Part shown: piece by piece, positions 50,583-59,373 of the stretch
How positions within the stretch are numbered: the stretch's first letter is position 1
Layout of the letters: each line of letters opens with the position of its first letter
Program-made: the position numbers and the translations under genes
Origin: Lentibacillus amyloliquefaciens
Lineage (GTDB): Bacteria > Bacillota > Bacilli > Bacillales > Amphibacillaceae
Length of the DNA: 64,000 nt
Assembly: GCF_001307805.1 (NCBI RefSeq)
Contig: NZ_CP013862.1
Span: 1,550,001-1,614,000, forward strand
Direction: 5' to 3'
Notes under the pieces: generated by a model
What the model was told of the DNA's origin: nothing
Database searches by the model: none
Seen by the model: the letters and a program-made list of their open reading frames with translations, nothing else

Positions 50583-51640
50583 TCGGCCAGCGCCTCCATC
50601 AATAAATCGTTTTCCGCTTTCTTTTTAATGGCCACCCGAAACCATGTTCCTTCAAGTCCGGGAAAGTTATACGTATGTCGCAACACAAGCCCTCTTTGCA
50701 ATAAAAACTGGAATAATGCCTCCTGGTCATCCAGTGAGGGATCTTTAATCAGGTAAAAGTTGATCGCTGATGGGCTGTGCAGAAACTCGTTTTCCTTTAA
50801 AAACGAGAATAACCGGGCCCTCTCTGTGTCCATATACTGCCGCGTCTGTCTGCTGTGCTGCTGATCATTCAAGCACAAAACCCCTGCTTTTAAGGCAATG
50901 GCATTGAGGCTCCAATGCGGCTGTGTTTTTTGAATACGGGCAAGAAGTTCCTGCTGCCCTGCCAGAAATCCCAGGCGCAGTCCTGCAATAGAGTACATTT
51001 TTGTGAGTGATCGCAGTACCAGCAGAAATCGTGACCTGACCGCTTTTTGAATAAACGTTACAGGATCAGATGCGAAATCATAAAACGCTTCATCGATGAT
51101 TAAAAGCGTTTTGGACTGTTCACACGCATCAATCAGCCAATCGACAGCCGGCTTGTCATATTGCACACCTGTAGGGTTATTCGGATGGCAAACGAAGACA
51201 GCATCAACGTTTTCAATATCCTTTTGCAATGCTTGCTTTTCCAACTGCCAGTGTGGCGGATGAACAACATGGTAAAAAATGGTACAGTCTTCATTCCTGC
51301 AGGCAGACGCATATTCGGAAAAAGCCGGATGGATGATCAGTACCTTTTTTCCGTGGAGATAACGGGCGATTAACGTAATGAGTTCTGATGCGCCATTTCC
51401 GGGCAGCAACTGAGATGCTGCCACACCTTCATGATCGCCAATCATCTGTTTCAATTCTGAAGCTGATGGATCCGGATAATCATCTATTTCCGCAAGCAAG
51501 CTTGGCCAGTGATCTTTAATGGCTCCAGGTGCACCCAACGGATTAATATTCACACTGAAGTCGACTATTTCTGCAGGTTTTGTCATGCCCAAAGCACTAA
51601 ACAGATGATCCGGATTAGAGCCATGTGCCGGCAACCGCAT
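50564..51640 (-). CDS. cobD: L-threonine-O-3-phosphate decarboxylase
   Basis: 358 residues from ATG 51640 (GGAGGAGG upstream). PLP fold-type I enzyme giving (R)-1-amino-2-propanol O-2-phosphate, the linker of cobalamin. Visible: DFSVNINPLGAP, GNGASELITLIARYL, CHPNNPTGV, IIDEAFYDF, PLP lysine in RSLTKMYSIAGLRLGF, and the C-terminal FRVAIKKKAEN Arg motif. Its start overlaps cbiB by 26 bp, consistent with consecutive action. Confidence 0.95.
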   Translation of the reverse strand: MRLPAHGSNPDHLFSALGMTKPAEIVDFSVNINPLGAPGAIKDHWPSLLAEIDDYPDPSASELKQMIGDHEGVAASQLLPGNGASELITLIARYLHGKKVLIIHPAFSEYASACRNEDCTIFYHVVHPPHWQLEKQALQKDIENVDAVFVCHPNNPTGVQYDKPAVDWLIDACEQSKTLLIIDEAFYDFASDPVTFIQKAVRSRFLLVLRSLTKMYSIAGLRLGFLAGQQELLARIQKTQPHWSLNAIALKAGVLCLNDQQHSRQTRQYMDTERARLFSFLKENEFLHSPSAINFYLIKDPSLDDQEALFQFLLQRGLVLRHTYNFPGLEGTWFRVAIKKKAENDLLMEALAEWKQGN

Positions 51641-52580
51641 AACATCCTCCTCCAATCCATAACAATATTAAAAAGAACCAAGCCGAACGTTCCATAATCG
51701 ATACAGCCGCTTTGATGTCTCCCTTTTCCAAGTCTTTCTGCGGCAGCCCCATAACAGCCCGCTCCGATTTGATGCCTTGATAGAAATTCGTGCCACCAAG
51801 CTGAACACCCAGAAGAAGTGCAACGGCCGCCTCTCCCCAGCCGCTGTTCGGACTCGGATGCTTAGCGGCCTCTCGTTTCAAATGGTGACAAGCCTTTCTT
51901 TTCGGTATGTAAGGAGACCGGTAGACAAGAATCATACAAACTCCGGTAATGCGGCTTGGAATCCAGTTAACGATATCGTCAAACCGAGCCGATGCCCAGC
52001 CGAAATGGCGGTAACGGGTATTTTTGTAGCCAACCATCGAATCACACGTATTAACAGCACGGTATGCCATTGCCAGCGGGGCACCGCCGAACAATGCCCA
52101 GAATAATGGCGCTGTAATGCCGTCACTGACATTTTCGGCAACAGTTTCGACAGTTGCTCTGGTAATCCCGGATTCATTCAGGTATTGCGTGTCTCTGCCG
52201 ACAATCATCGACACCGCACATCTGGCCTCTGGCATATCGCCGGCTTTTAATGGCTGATAAACGCTCATCGCCGCTTTTTTCAAATCGTTTTGAGCGATAG
52301 TTGTCGTGATGATCGCCGACTCTGCCGCGAGTCCGGCTATTGTATGAGCTTGATAAGCTCCCCATACAATCAGCCATGTCATAGAAAATACTGCAAGCGT
52401 CACAATAATTAGCAAAATAATGCCTTTAGCTCGTCGACGGGCGCCTTTATTCAGCCGACGTTCGAGCCAGGAAATAAAAGATCCAATCCAGCGTACCGGG
52501 TGCGGCCATGAAGGCGGATCTCCAATTATCCGGTCGATCATGAGAGCAAATGTGATACTGACTAAATGATAAATGATCAT
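51615..52580 (-). CDS. cbiB: Adenosylcobinamide-phosphate synthase
   Basis: 321 residues, multi-spanning membrane protein. Condenses adenosylcobyric acid with aminopropanol phosphate. MIDRIIGDPPSWPHPVRWIG at the N-terminus, VGRDTQYLNESGITRATVETVAENVSDGITAPLFWALFGG (about 115-155), AYRAVNTCDSMVGYKN, RFDDIVNWIPSRI and PNSGWGEAAVALLLGVQLGG are family hallmarks. First gene after the 114-bp gap holding an interspersed repeat. Confidence 0.95.
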   Translation of the reverse strand: MIIYHLVSITFALMIDRIIGDPPSWPHPVRWIGSFISWLERRLNKGARRRAKGIILLIIVTLAVFSMTWLIVWGAYQAHTIAGLAAESAIITTTIAQNDLKKAAMSVYQPLKAGDMPEARCAVSMIVGRDTQYLNESGITRATVETVAENVSDGITAPLFWALFGGAPLAMAYRAVNTCDSMVGYKNTRYRHFGWASARFDDIVNWIPSRITGVCMILVYRSPYIPKRKACHHLKREAAKHPSPNSGWGEAAVALLLGVQLGGTNFYQGIKSERAVMGLPQKDLEKGDIKAAVSIMERSAWFFLILLWIGGGCYAVAGTWL

Positions 52581-52587
52581 ATCCTAC

Positions 52588-52690
52588 CTCGCCTGATAAA
52601 GTGAAACTTCATTCAGTGAAGTGCTTTCCTTCAATGAATGTTAGTTGAACAGAATCGGACATTTACGGACAGTTAGTTGCCGTAATTTCG
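52588..52690. repeat. Interspersed hairpin element inside the cobalamin locus
   Basis: AAAGTGAAACTTCATTCAGTGAAG..TTCAATGAATGTTAGTTGAACAGAATCGGACATTTACGGACAGTTA shares the AGTGAAACTTCATTCAGTG and GAATCGGACATTTACGG blocks with 36751-36855, 60368-60470 and 63890-63995. It separates the transport genes from the biosynthetic genes. Confidence 0.65.
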
Positions 52691-52694
52691 CGGA

Positions 52695-54158
52695 TTACTG
52701 TCCTTTATATGCGGGATCACGCTTGATGGCTTTTTTAGTTTCGGCATAAACACTTTGGCCGATGAATTGACCAAGCTCTGTTGCGGTTCCTGCATACGGC
52801 ACCAATTCTCCCTGTTGCGTGGCAGCCACCAGAATACTGTCTGTTGAGGTACCTGTTGCAATGGTACCCGTCTGCCTGTCCCTGATGTCTAGTTCTCTTA
52901 ACCCTTGTGCCTTTGCCTCTGTAGCGGTCATAATCGCCTGGATAAATGCTTCATCGGTTAAGTGGCCATTGATAAACACCCAAATATTGATTGTTCCCTG
53001 CCTTATGGGTTGCGCGACTGGTTGTGTGCTGTCTTTTGCATTTCCTGTCCCGGCAGTCACAACGGTATAAATGGAGATTTGGTCATTTTCCCAAAGGCTG
53101 TAGGCAGCATTTTTAAGCTCAACTGCGGTCATCATGCCGACTGTGCGCGACACATCAAAACCATTTTTTTCTAAATAATCCTGCATCTCACCTGTCGGAT
53201 CGGAACAGTCATAATCATTTGGAACATGACGATTGACAAATTGGGTGTTCCAGCCGATTCCCGCACCGCACACCCCGGAAGACAATGTTCTAAGCGGAAT
53301 GGGTGAGGTCAAGGCAATGTGTTCCGGCTGAATGTTTAACATCGATGGACCGATCAGTGTTGATCTATCGTGCGTTTCAGTTGCATCAGGCAGCAAATGC
53401 ATCTGCGGTTTAGCAACCACCGGGTGTGGATATTTTCGCACATTCGTCTTGTAAACGTCTTTAATCAAGCTCTCGGTCAGGACGCCATCAGGTGAATGGA
53501 TTGCGCGCTCCCTGCCGTCGTCAAGCAACAGCAGCCGGTCACAGTAGAGACTTGCAAGATTCAAATCGTGGAAAATCGACACAACGGTTAATCCATCTTG
53601 CTTCGTTTCTTTTTTTAACAGATCCAGCAAATCCTTCTGATAGGCTAAATCCAAGTGATTGGTCGGTTCGTCAAGCAGCAGCAAATCAGGCTCTTGAGCT
53701 AATGCCTGGGCTAAAAACACCCGCTGCTGCTCCCCGCCTGAGAGTTCCTGAATCGTCTGGTGCTGAAATGCCGTAATATTCGTCTGCTCCATAACAGTGT
53801 GAAGTACACGCTCATCTTCAGATGTCCACGTCTGAAAAAAGCCCTGACGATGCGCGTACCTTCCAAGCGCAACCGTCTCTCTCACCGTATATGAAAACGC
53901 ATGTGCCGTCAGCTGCGGCAGAACAGCCATTTTCTTCGCTAATGCTTTCCGGGAAAAATAGCGGATGTTTGTATGATTCAATTGAATCGAACCCGAACTA
54001 TTAGGGATCAGACCACTGATCATTTTCAAGAGCGTCGTTTTGCCGCTTCCATTCGGCCCCAATATTCCAAAGAATTCCCCTTGCGAAATGGAAAAACTGA
54101 TATCTTGAATAACCGGCTCACCGCCATAGCCGCCTGACACTTGCTCCAGGTTCAACAT
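52695..54158 (-). CDS. Corrinoid ABC transporter ATPase fused to CbiZ amidohydrolase
   Basis: 487 residues from ATG 54158, which follows AAGGAGGTGAGTG; the open frame reaches 54221 upstream. N-terminal BtuD-type ATPase about 1-255: Walker A GPNGSGKT (K40), Q-loop LPQLTAHAF, signature LSGGEQQRVF, Walker B LLLLDEPTNHLD. C-terminal CbiZ about 285-480 (RTLSSGVCGAGIGWNTQFVNRHV, TVVTAGTGNAKD, NIWVFINGHLTDEAFIQAIMTATEAKAQ, GTSTDSILVAA). CbiZ hydrolyses adenosylcobinamide to adenosylcobyric acid, so import and remodelling are coupled in one chain. Such fusions are known in Bacillaceae. Confidence 0.93.
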   Translation of the reverse strand: MLNLEQVSGGYGGEPVIQDISFSISQGEFFGILGPNGSGKTTLLKMISGLIPNSSGSIQLNHTNIRYFSRKALAKKMAVLPQLTAHAFSYTVRETVALGRYAHRQGFFQTWTSEDERVLHTVMEQTNITAFQHQTIQELSGGEQQRVFLAQALAQEPDLLLLDEPTNHLDLAYQKDLLDLLKKETKQDGLTVVSIFHDLNLASLYCDRLLLLDDGRERAIHSPDGVLTESLIKDVYKTNVRKYPHPVVAKPQMHLLPDATETHDRSTLIGPSMLNIQPEHIALTSPIPLRTLSSGVCGAGIGWNTQFVNRHVPNDYDCSDPTGEMQDYLEKNGFDVSRTVGMMTAVELKNAAYSLWENDQISIYTVVTAGTGNAKDSTQPVAQPIRQGTINIWVFINGHLTDEAFIQAIMTATEAKAQGLRELDIRDRQTGTIATGTSTDSILVAATQQGELVPYAGTATELGQFIGQSVYAETKKAIKRDPAYKGQ

Positions 54159-54249
54159 GACACTCACCTCCTTCTCGGTGCCGCTCGATTTTCCGATGGG
54201 CTCGATCGATTTTTGCATCATCGTGTTACTCGATGCAAAAATCGCCGCT

Positions 54250-55296
54250 TTACGATCTTCTTCGTTGTTTCATCAAAATAAGTGCGAACACCGGCGCACC
54301 GATTAACGCCGTGATCACGCCAATGGGCAGAATCTGCGGGGATATAATGGTTCGCGATAAAAGATCCGTCAACATCAAAAATCCCGCCCCGGTTAAAATG
54401 GATAATGGGAGAAGATGAACATGGTCGGGTCCCCATAAACGCCTGGTTAAATGGGGAATCACCAGCCCGACAAATCCGATTGCCCCGGATACAGCCACTG
54501 CTGCCCCAGTCAGAATTGAGCCAGCAACAAGAACCATCAATTTTCGCTTTTCGACATCAACACCAAGGTGCTGTGCCCGTTCTTCCCCGAATGACATCGC
54601 ATTTAACTCGCTGGTGTTCATTAAAAGCAGCAACGATCCCAGGATGAAAAACGGGACAATAATTCCGACATAACGCCATCCCCGCATGGATACACTGCCA
54701 AGCAGCCAGCCCATAATTTGCTGCAGCTGATCACTCGTAAGGGCAATAATCAATGAAATAAACGCTCCCAAAAAGGAACTGAAAATAATACCTGTTAAAA
54801 TAATCGTCTCGACCCGCATCGTCCGGTCGACTCTTCTGGCAAAAAACAGCACTAGCAAAATGGTCACTAAGGCACCGGCAATACTTAGTGCCGGCAGCGT
54901 AAAAAGCCCAAAAAAAGGAATTGAAATGTTAAAAAACAATGTTGCAACTGCCCCCACAGAAGCGCCGGAAGAAACACCCAAAATATACGGATCTGCCAAT
55001 GGATTTCGCAAAAGGCCCTGGAATGCCGCTCCCGCTATCGCAAGAGAAGCTCCGACAAAACCGGCAAGCAGCACTCTGGGCAATCGGATTTGCGAAACAA
55101 TATTCACATCTGTCGTATCAACCTGATCAGATATCGGTAAGCGAAGAACCTGTGCACCAATAATTTTTACGATATCTGAAACAGGAACAGATACACTGCC
55201 GACGGATATGGCCACAAGCATTGATACAAGCAAGAAGGCCATTGCCAGCATATATGCAGTCAAATGATTATTCTTCAAAAAGTTCCGGGTAGACAA
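54250..55296 (-). CDS. btuC: Corrinoid ABC transporter permease BtuC
   Basis: About 348 residues from TTG 55296, which has AAAGGAG at a good distance; the frame begins at GTG 55317 inside that site. FecCD-family permease with ten membrane segments: QIRLPRVLLAGFVGASLAIAGAAFQGLLRNPLADPYILGVSSGA, the coupling helix region LLGSVSMRGW, GFVGLVIPHLTRRLWGPDH. Overlaps the end of btuF. Forms the channel with BtuF delivering the corrinoid. Confidence 0.95.
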   Translation of the reverse strand: MSTRNFLKNNHLTAYMLAMAFLLVSMLVAISVGSVSVPVSDIVKIIGAQVLRLPISDQVDTTDVNIVSQIRLPRVLLAGFVGASLAIAGAAFQGLLRNPLADPYILGVSSGASVGAVATLFFNISIPFFGLFTLPALSIAGALVTILLVLFFARRVDRTMRVETIILTGIIFSSFLGAFISLIIALTSDQLQQIMGWLLGSVSMRGWRYVGIIVPFFILGSLLLLMNTSELNAMSFGEERAQHLGVDVEKRKLMVLVAGSILTGAAVAVSGAIGFVGLVIPHLTRRLWGPDHVHLLPLSILTGAGFLMLTDLLSRTIISPQILPIGVITALIGAPVFALILMKQRRRS

Positions 55297-56254
55297 CTTC
55301 AGCGATCTCCTTTGCACCTTCCACTAAGCGGGGACCCGGACGACTGACAAGATCGGAATGCACATCGTAAACCTGCTCATTCTCCACCGCCGTCATATCT
55401 CCCCAGCCATCGCGATTTGTGACTTGTTCGACTGGATTATCTGCATAATGTCCATACGTTGTGATAATGACATCCGGGTTAAGCTCCACAATGGCCTCAG
55501 GATCGATTTGTACCCAGCCATCTTGTTCGTGCGCCGCATTATCTGCATTGACGACTTCCAGCAGATCCTGAAAAAATGTATTTTTCCCGGCCGTAAAAAT
55601 TTCCGGTGCAGGTGCTACTTCAAAAAAGACAGATTGACGTTCATCATCACTGATTGCCTCGGTCTTTTCACTTAATGCTGCAAATTCCTCTTTCATATTG
55701 CCGACAATTTCTTCTGCCTTTTCCTGTGTACCGGTAACCTGAGCAACTTGTTCAATCGACCCATAAACACTTTCGATATCCTGTGCATCGTGCACCACAA
55801 ATACATTGATACCCGCATCCCGAATCTGCTGCAAGGCTGCTTCGGAGTTATGTGCACCGGAAGCATGCGCAAGCACAAGGTCGGGCTCCAAGCCGATAAT
55901 TGCCTCCACATTTAGCTCCATGCCGCCTACCTTCTCTTTTTCCTCCACTTCTTCCGGATAATTGTCATTGTCAGAAACACCAACGATTTCCTCTCCCAAC
56001 CCAAGTGCAAAGGCTATTTCGGTATTACTTGGAATTAAGGAAACAATCCGCTTCGGTTTCTCATCAATTGTTAATTCATTGTCAAGCGCATCTGTTACCG
56101 TCAACGGAAAAGCTGATTCCTCCGCATCTGTTTGTTCGGTGCTTTCATCCGTACTCCCGGTCTCATTTTCCGAGTCAGCACTATCAGAACCGCAGCCGAC
56201 TAAGAGACCCAGTGTTAACATTATTAATAGCATGAAAGAAAAAATCTTTTTCAC
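55268..56254 (-). CDS. btuF: Corrinoid-binding lipoprotein BtuF
   Basis: 328 residues. Signal peptide and lipobox LLVGC at residues 17-21, Asp/Ser/Glu-rich linker to about 50, then the class III periplasmic-binding-protein fold (PKRIVSLIPSNTEIAFALGLGEEIVGVSDNDNYPEE, NVEAIIGLEPDLVLAH, VFFEVAPAPEIFTAGKNTF, LNPDVIITTYG). First structural gene after the cobalamin riboswitch. Confidence 0.95.
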   Translation of the reverse strand: MKKIFSFMLLIMLTLGLLVGCGSDSADSENETGSTDESTEQTDAEESAFPLTVTDALDNELTIDEKPKRIVSLIPSNTEIAFALGLGEEIVGVSDNDNYPEEVEEKEKVGGMELNVEAIIGLEPDLVLAHASGAHNSEAALQQIRDAGINVFVVHDAQDIESVYGSIEQVAQVTGTQEKAEEIVGNMKEEFAALSEKTEAISDDERQSVFFEVAPAPEIFTAGKNTFFQDLLEVVNADNAAHEQDGWVQIDPEAIVELNPDVIITTYGHYADNPVEQVTNRDGWGDMTAVENEQVYDVHSDLVSRPGPRLVEGAKEIAEVVYPELFEE

Positions 56255-56287
56255 TTAAATACCCCCTGTTGTATGTAGAATAAAATA

Positions 56288-56322
56288 AAAAAACATCTTC
56301 ACGAGAAATGAAGATGACTATG
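56288..56322 (-). terminator. Riboswitch-controlled terminator before btuF
   Basis: CATCTTCA, loop TTTCTCG, TGAAGATG, TTTTTTT on the minus strand. Confidence 0.88.
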
Positions 56323-56335
56323 TAAAAGAGCAGTG

Positions 56336-56575
56336 CATAAACCTGTCCCCTTACACCCTCCTATTCCCCGTAGGCATTGGTGCACGATAGGCACAGGCAG
56401 GTCTCCTGGCTCTTGCTCATCACTAGCTGCACCTTCCCATACATTTACATGTACAGTGGTTATAGCAGCTAGCTCGCAATTACAGTGGCGGGACCGCGCT
56501 GGACTTTCACCAGCTTCCCTTTCAAGATTTCACGAATCGAAATCACCTGTACCCAAAGCTATTCAGTTATTCGCT
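56336..56575 (-). promoter_or_regulatory. Adenosylcobalamin riboswitch
   Basis: On the minus strand: GGGAAGCTGGTGAAAGTCC, AGCGCGGTCCCGCCACTGTAA, and the B12 box GAGCCAGGAGACCTGCCT (56413-56396), the standard cobalamin aptamer. A terminator follows, so high AdoCbl should stop transcription of the salvage locus. Confidence 0.96.
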
Positions 56576-56751
56576 GAATTCAATTATACATAATGTTGCA
56601 AAATCTGTCACGTTTTAAAAAAGCCAGATAAATAGATAATTTGATTCGCATCAAAACTCCCCGCACACACTTCCTGAATCATTATAGTGTTGGTTCACTG
56701 CATAGACTGCAAATCAATACACAGTCATACGCCCGGCCCTTGCCGTAAAAC

Positions 56752-56789
56752 AAAAAAAGACTGCTAATGGCTGTTTGATTTAGCAGTTA
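56752..56789 (-). terminator. Terminator of the coiled-coil gene
   Basis: ACTGCTAA, loop, TTAGCAGT, CTTTTTTTG on the minus strand. Confidence 0.8.
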
Positions 56790-56855
56790 ATTTCGTTACA
56801 TTTATAATGTTTGCGACAGATCCCGAAATCTGTTACCCACAGACGGCAGCTGATT

Positions 56856-57140
56856 TTATTCTAATCCAACTTTTCTTTTAATATAGTAAATATCCTGTTC
56901 ACAGTTCAGCACTTTCTTTTCGAGCAAATCTGCGTCAATTTGTACTCTATCTATTTTGTCATCTGTTTGGTCAAATCGTCTATCAACTTCATTAAAACGC
57001 TGATCGACTTCAACAACACGTTCTTCAAATCGTTTTTCCATCGCTTCAAAACGCTGATCCACTTTTTCAAATCCTTCATTCATCTGGTCTTGCAGTTCTT
57101 TAATTGCCTGCAATATTTGACTGGTTGGCACATCACTCAT
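56856..57140 (-). CDS. Small coiled-coil protein
   Basis: 94 residues with near-continuous heptads: LQDQMNEGFEKVDQRFEAMEKRF, VDQRFNEVDRRFDQTDDKIDRVQ. No membrane segment, C-terminal YIKRKVGLE. ATG 57140 follows GGGGAGGGG. Small phage-derived and DUF-type proteins share such heptads; no specific function can be given. Confidence 0.65.
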   Translation of the reverse strand: MSDVPTSQILQAIKELQDQMNEGFEKVDQRFEAMEKRFEERVVEVDQRFNEVDRRFDQTDDKIDRVQIDADLLEKKVLNCEQDIYYIKRKVGLE

Positions 57141-57210
57141 TCAAGCCCCTCCCCAATTGTCGTATGTACTTCCAGTTTTATTATACACCATCTCTTTAAC
57201 GTAATCTATA

Positions 57211-57354
57211 TCATTTATGTTCACTTAAACACCCTTGAACCGATTCAGGCAACATCCTGAAAAATAATCCTTTGTATTTAATATCCGCCACACCGGCAGC
57301 CAGAATAATTATACCGAAAATTAATAAAACTGGTCTTTTACACATTTTCATCAT
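57211..57354 (-). CDS. 47-residue single-span membrane peptide
   Basis: ATG 57354 (or the adjacent ATG) with GGAGGGGCGA upstream. Residues 8-24 (VLLIFGIIILAAGVAD) are a membrane helix; the tail YKGLFFRMLPESVQGCLSEHK has one Cys. No homologue recognised, but site, start and composition are convincing for a small gene. Confidence 0.45.
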   Translation of the reverse strand: MMKMCKRPVLLIFGIIILAAGVADIKYKGLFFRMLPESVQGCLSEHK

Positions 57355-57525
57355 TCGCCCCTCCTGAATGCATTTATCACACTATATCCACACTATACGT
57401 ATTACACTAGATGCTCTTCACATCGATTGCAACCGCTGTAGGAAACAAGAAATTTTATGTTAAACTGTGTTAGCAAAAATTTATCAGCTGACGATGCAGC
57501 TTTGTCATCAAAAGGAGTGATTAAA

Positions 57526-58167
57526 ATAGCTAACACACACACTTTCAGTAAAGGTGAGGAAGTTGCGAATTCCATTACGCATGGAGTAGGCATTCTATTC
57601 AGCTTAACAGCATTAGTGTTATTAATTGTATATTCTTCATTGGTAGGGACCGCCTGGCACGTTGTAAGTTTCACCATATTTGGTTTTACAATGCTTCTCA
57701 TGTATACATCCTCTACATTGCTGCATGCCTTCCCGGAAGGAAGCAAAGTTAAGGATTTGTTTGAAGTATTTGATCACTCATCTATCTACTTTTTTATCGC
57801 CGGCACTTATACACCGTACATGTTTACGGTCGTTGAAGGTGCTTTAGGATGGACCATTTTCGGGATTGTATGGGGAATGGCGATTGGCGGGACCGTTTTT
57901 AAGGCGTTCTTCGTTAAAAAGTTCTTGTTCACTTCAACTGTGCTGTATGTTTTGATGGGATGGCTAATTATTTTGGCGTGGGGGCCTTTAATCGAAACAC
58001 TTCAGCCAAGCGGGTTAGCGTATCTCGTTGTAGGCGGCTTGTTATATACGTTAGGGGCCGTTTTTTACGTTTGGCGGGGTTTTAAGTTTCACCATGCCGT
58101 TTGGCACCTTTTTGTTATCGCAGGAAGTGTCCTGCACTTTTTAAGTGTCATGACACTTCTGGAGTAA
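57526..58167 (+). CDS. Hemolysin III family protein (YqfA/TrhA-type), probable non-AUG start
   Basis: About 214 residues, seven membrane segments, of the PAQR-like hemolysin III family: EEVANSITHGVGILFSLTALVLL, STLLHAFPEGSKVKDLFEVFDHSSIYFFIAGTYTPYM (metal-type H, D, H residues), HHAVWHLFVIAGSVLHFLSVM. The open frame reaches ATG 57457, but AAAAGGAG at 57510-57516 fits a start eight bases later, where the codon is ATA (57526; ATA-GCT-AAC..., i.e. (M)ANTHTFSKGEE). ATT 57520 is another possibility. Confidence 0.85.
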   Translation: MANTHTFSKGEEVANSITHGVGILFSLTALVLLIVYSSLVGTAWHVVSFTIFGFTMLLMYTSSTLLHAFPEGSKVKDLFEVFDHSSIYFFIAGTYTPYMFTVVEGALGWTIFGIVWGMAIGGTVFKAFFVKKFLFTSTVLYVLMGWLIILAWGPLIETLQPSGLAYLVVGGLLYTLGAVFYVWRGFKFHHAVWHLFVIAGSVLHFLSVMTLLE

Positions 58168-58217
58168 TTCTGTGATTTTCTGCAACTGACCAGATCATTT
58201 ACTCTCCATTAATGCGT

Positions 58218-58487
58218 TCATATGCCATTTTTCCCTTGTCGGGGTCTGTCCCCAATTTCTGCCATATGGATTTCAAGCGGACTGCCTGCATGAAAGTACC
58301 ATAATTCATCAGATTTAAGCCGGTGAAAATGTGAAACATCCCCTGCCCGCAGCAGGAAATATATACTTGTGTACAAAACATGATCTTCCAAAGCCTCCGC
58401 AGCATATGTCTGTTTGTAAAAACCGCCCTCCGGATGAGGTTCCAGATTTAATTTCCTGATCCAATCATGAGCATTAAGTGACGTCAT
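58218..58487 (-). pseudogene. C-terminally truncated cupin_5-type protein
   Basis: 89 residues: DWIRKLNLEPHPEGGFYKQTYAAE, TSIYFLLRAGDVSHFHRLKSDELWYFHAGSPLEIH. Cupin_5 proteins are about 150-160 residues with a second half of strands (LG..GE.PQ..VPAG.WFA), missing here; the frame goes astray exactly at the GGGGACAGACCCC palindrome (58238-58250). ATG 58487 is preceded by AAAGGGTG. Likely non-functional. Confidence 0.7.
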
Positions 58488-58523
58488 ATGAACACCCTTT
58501 CAAATTAAATTCAGCATCTGGCA

Positions 58524-58991
58524 TCAAATCTTTTTCGACATATTATAACTCTTTACTTCATAACCCATCTTTTGATACAGCGCAAAAGCACGTTCATTAT
58601 GCGCAAATACATGAAGGCCTATCCGGCTGATACCTTCTGATTTGGCATATTTCTCCAAACTAGCCATCGTCAGGTTGCCATACCCTTTGCCGCGCTGGTT
58701 TTCATCAAGCTCAATATCATAGATAAATGCCTGCTTGTCCTCTTCGTTATGCTTAACAAAGAGCCACAATATCCCGACCGCTTCATGGTCGCTCATGATT
58801 GTCAATAAGTTATGGTCTTTCGTTTTCAGTCCATCAGGCAGCAATTGCTTAAACTGATGCTGCGCATTTTCCAGCGCATCCGCTTTATGCCAGTTCCCTG
58901 CTTTGACATGTTCATCGGCGTAGTCTTGCAGTTTTGTCTCATAATAGGTGTTAAACCGCTCTTCACTCATTGGTTCAAATGTTATTGTCAT
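58524..58991 (-). CDS. GNAT family N-acetyltransferase
   Basis: 155 residues from ATG 58991 (AGGGGG upstream; the frame extends to 59114 without a site). N-terminal FEPMSEERFNTYYETKLQDYADEHVKAGNW, acetyl-CoA motif ELDENQRGKGYGNLTMASLEKYAKSEG (R/QxxGxG at about 120), and the C-terminal HVFAHNERAFALYQKMGYEVKSYNMSKKI. Substrate unknown. The ADEHVKAGNW start is shared by many Bacillus GNATs. Confidence 0.88.
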   Translation of the reverse strand: MTITFEPMSEERFNTYYETKLQDYADEHVKAGNWHKADALENAQHQFKQLLPDGLKTKDHNLLTIMSDHEAVGILWLFVKHNEEDKQAFIYDIELDENQRGKGYGNLTMASLEKYAKSEGISRIGLHVFAHNERAFALYQKMGYEVKSYNMSKKI

Positions 58992-59067
58992 TTTTATTCC
59001 CCCTGTACTTAACTGGCGATCCCAGCACAAAGATACATTATTGTTAAAAACCTTTACACAAGTGATG

Positions 59068-59355
59068 TCACAAGGTGTAAAATATATAAATCCCCCAAAA
59101 GAGCAATGCGACAAATATTATGAGGAATATAATATCTTTGACGATGATCGTTGTATTATAAAAGTAAAGTTTGCTGATGAAATAAATGATACCGGTAATA
59201 GTAGCTGTTAACACTAAAGCAAAACCGAAACTATCATTTATGAGTTGAATAATGGGTAACAGTATAATGAATATTATAACGCCTGCTCTTTTCGTTATTG
59301 AATATTTACGGTCATTGAAAATGGCTTCTTTTAGCGATGGTTTATTTTCATCCAT
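59068..59355 (-). CDS. Small membrane protein, three helices
   Basis: 95 residues from ATG 59355 (GAGAGGAG upstream). N-terminal soluble part NKPSLKEAIFNDRKYSITKR and three membrane helices (GVIIFIILLPIIQLI, FALVLTATITGIIYFI, DIIFLIIFVALLFWGIYIF). Eighteen bases after the preceding gene, so co-transcribed. Family not recognised. Confidence 0.6.
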   Translation of the reverse strand: MDENKPSLKEAIFNDRKYSITKRAGVIIFIILLPIIQLINDSFGFALVLTATITGIIYFISKLYFYNTTIIVKDIIFLIIFVALLFWGIYIFYTL

Positions 59356-59373
59356 ACAATCTCCTCTCTCATT

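Noticed and set aside
57402..57746. 114-residue minus-strand frame
   Set aside because: Antisense to the 5' part of the hemolysin III gene.
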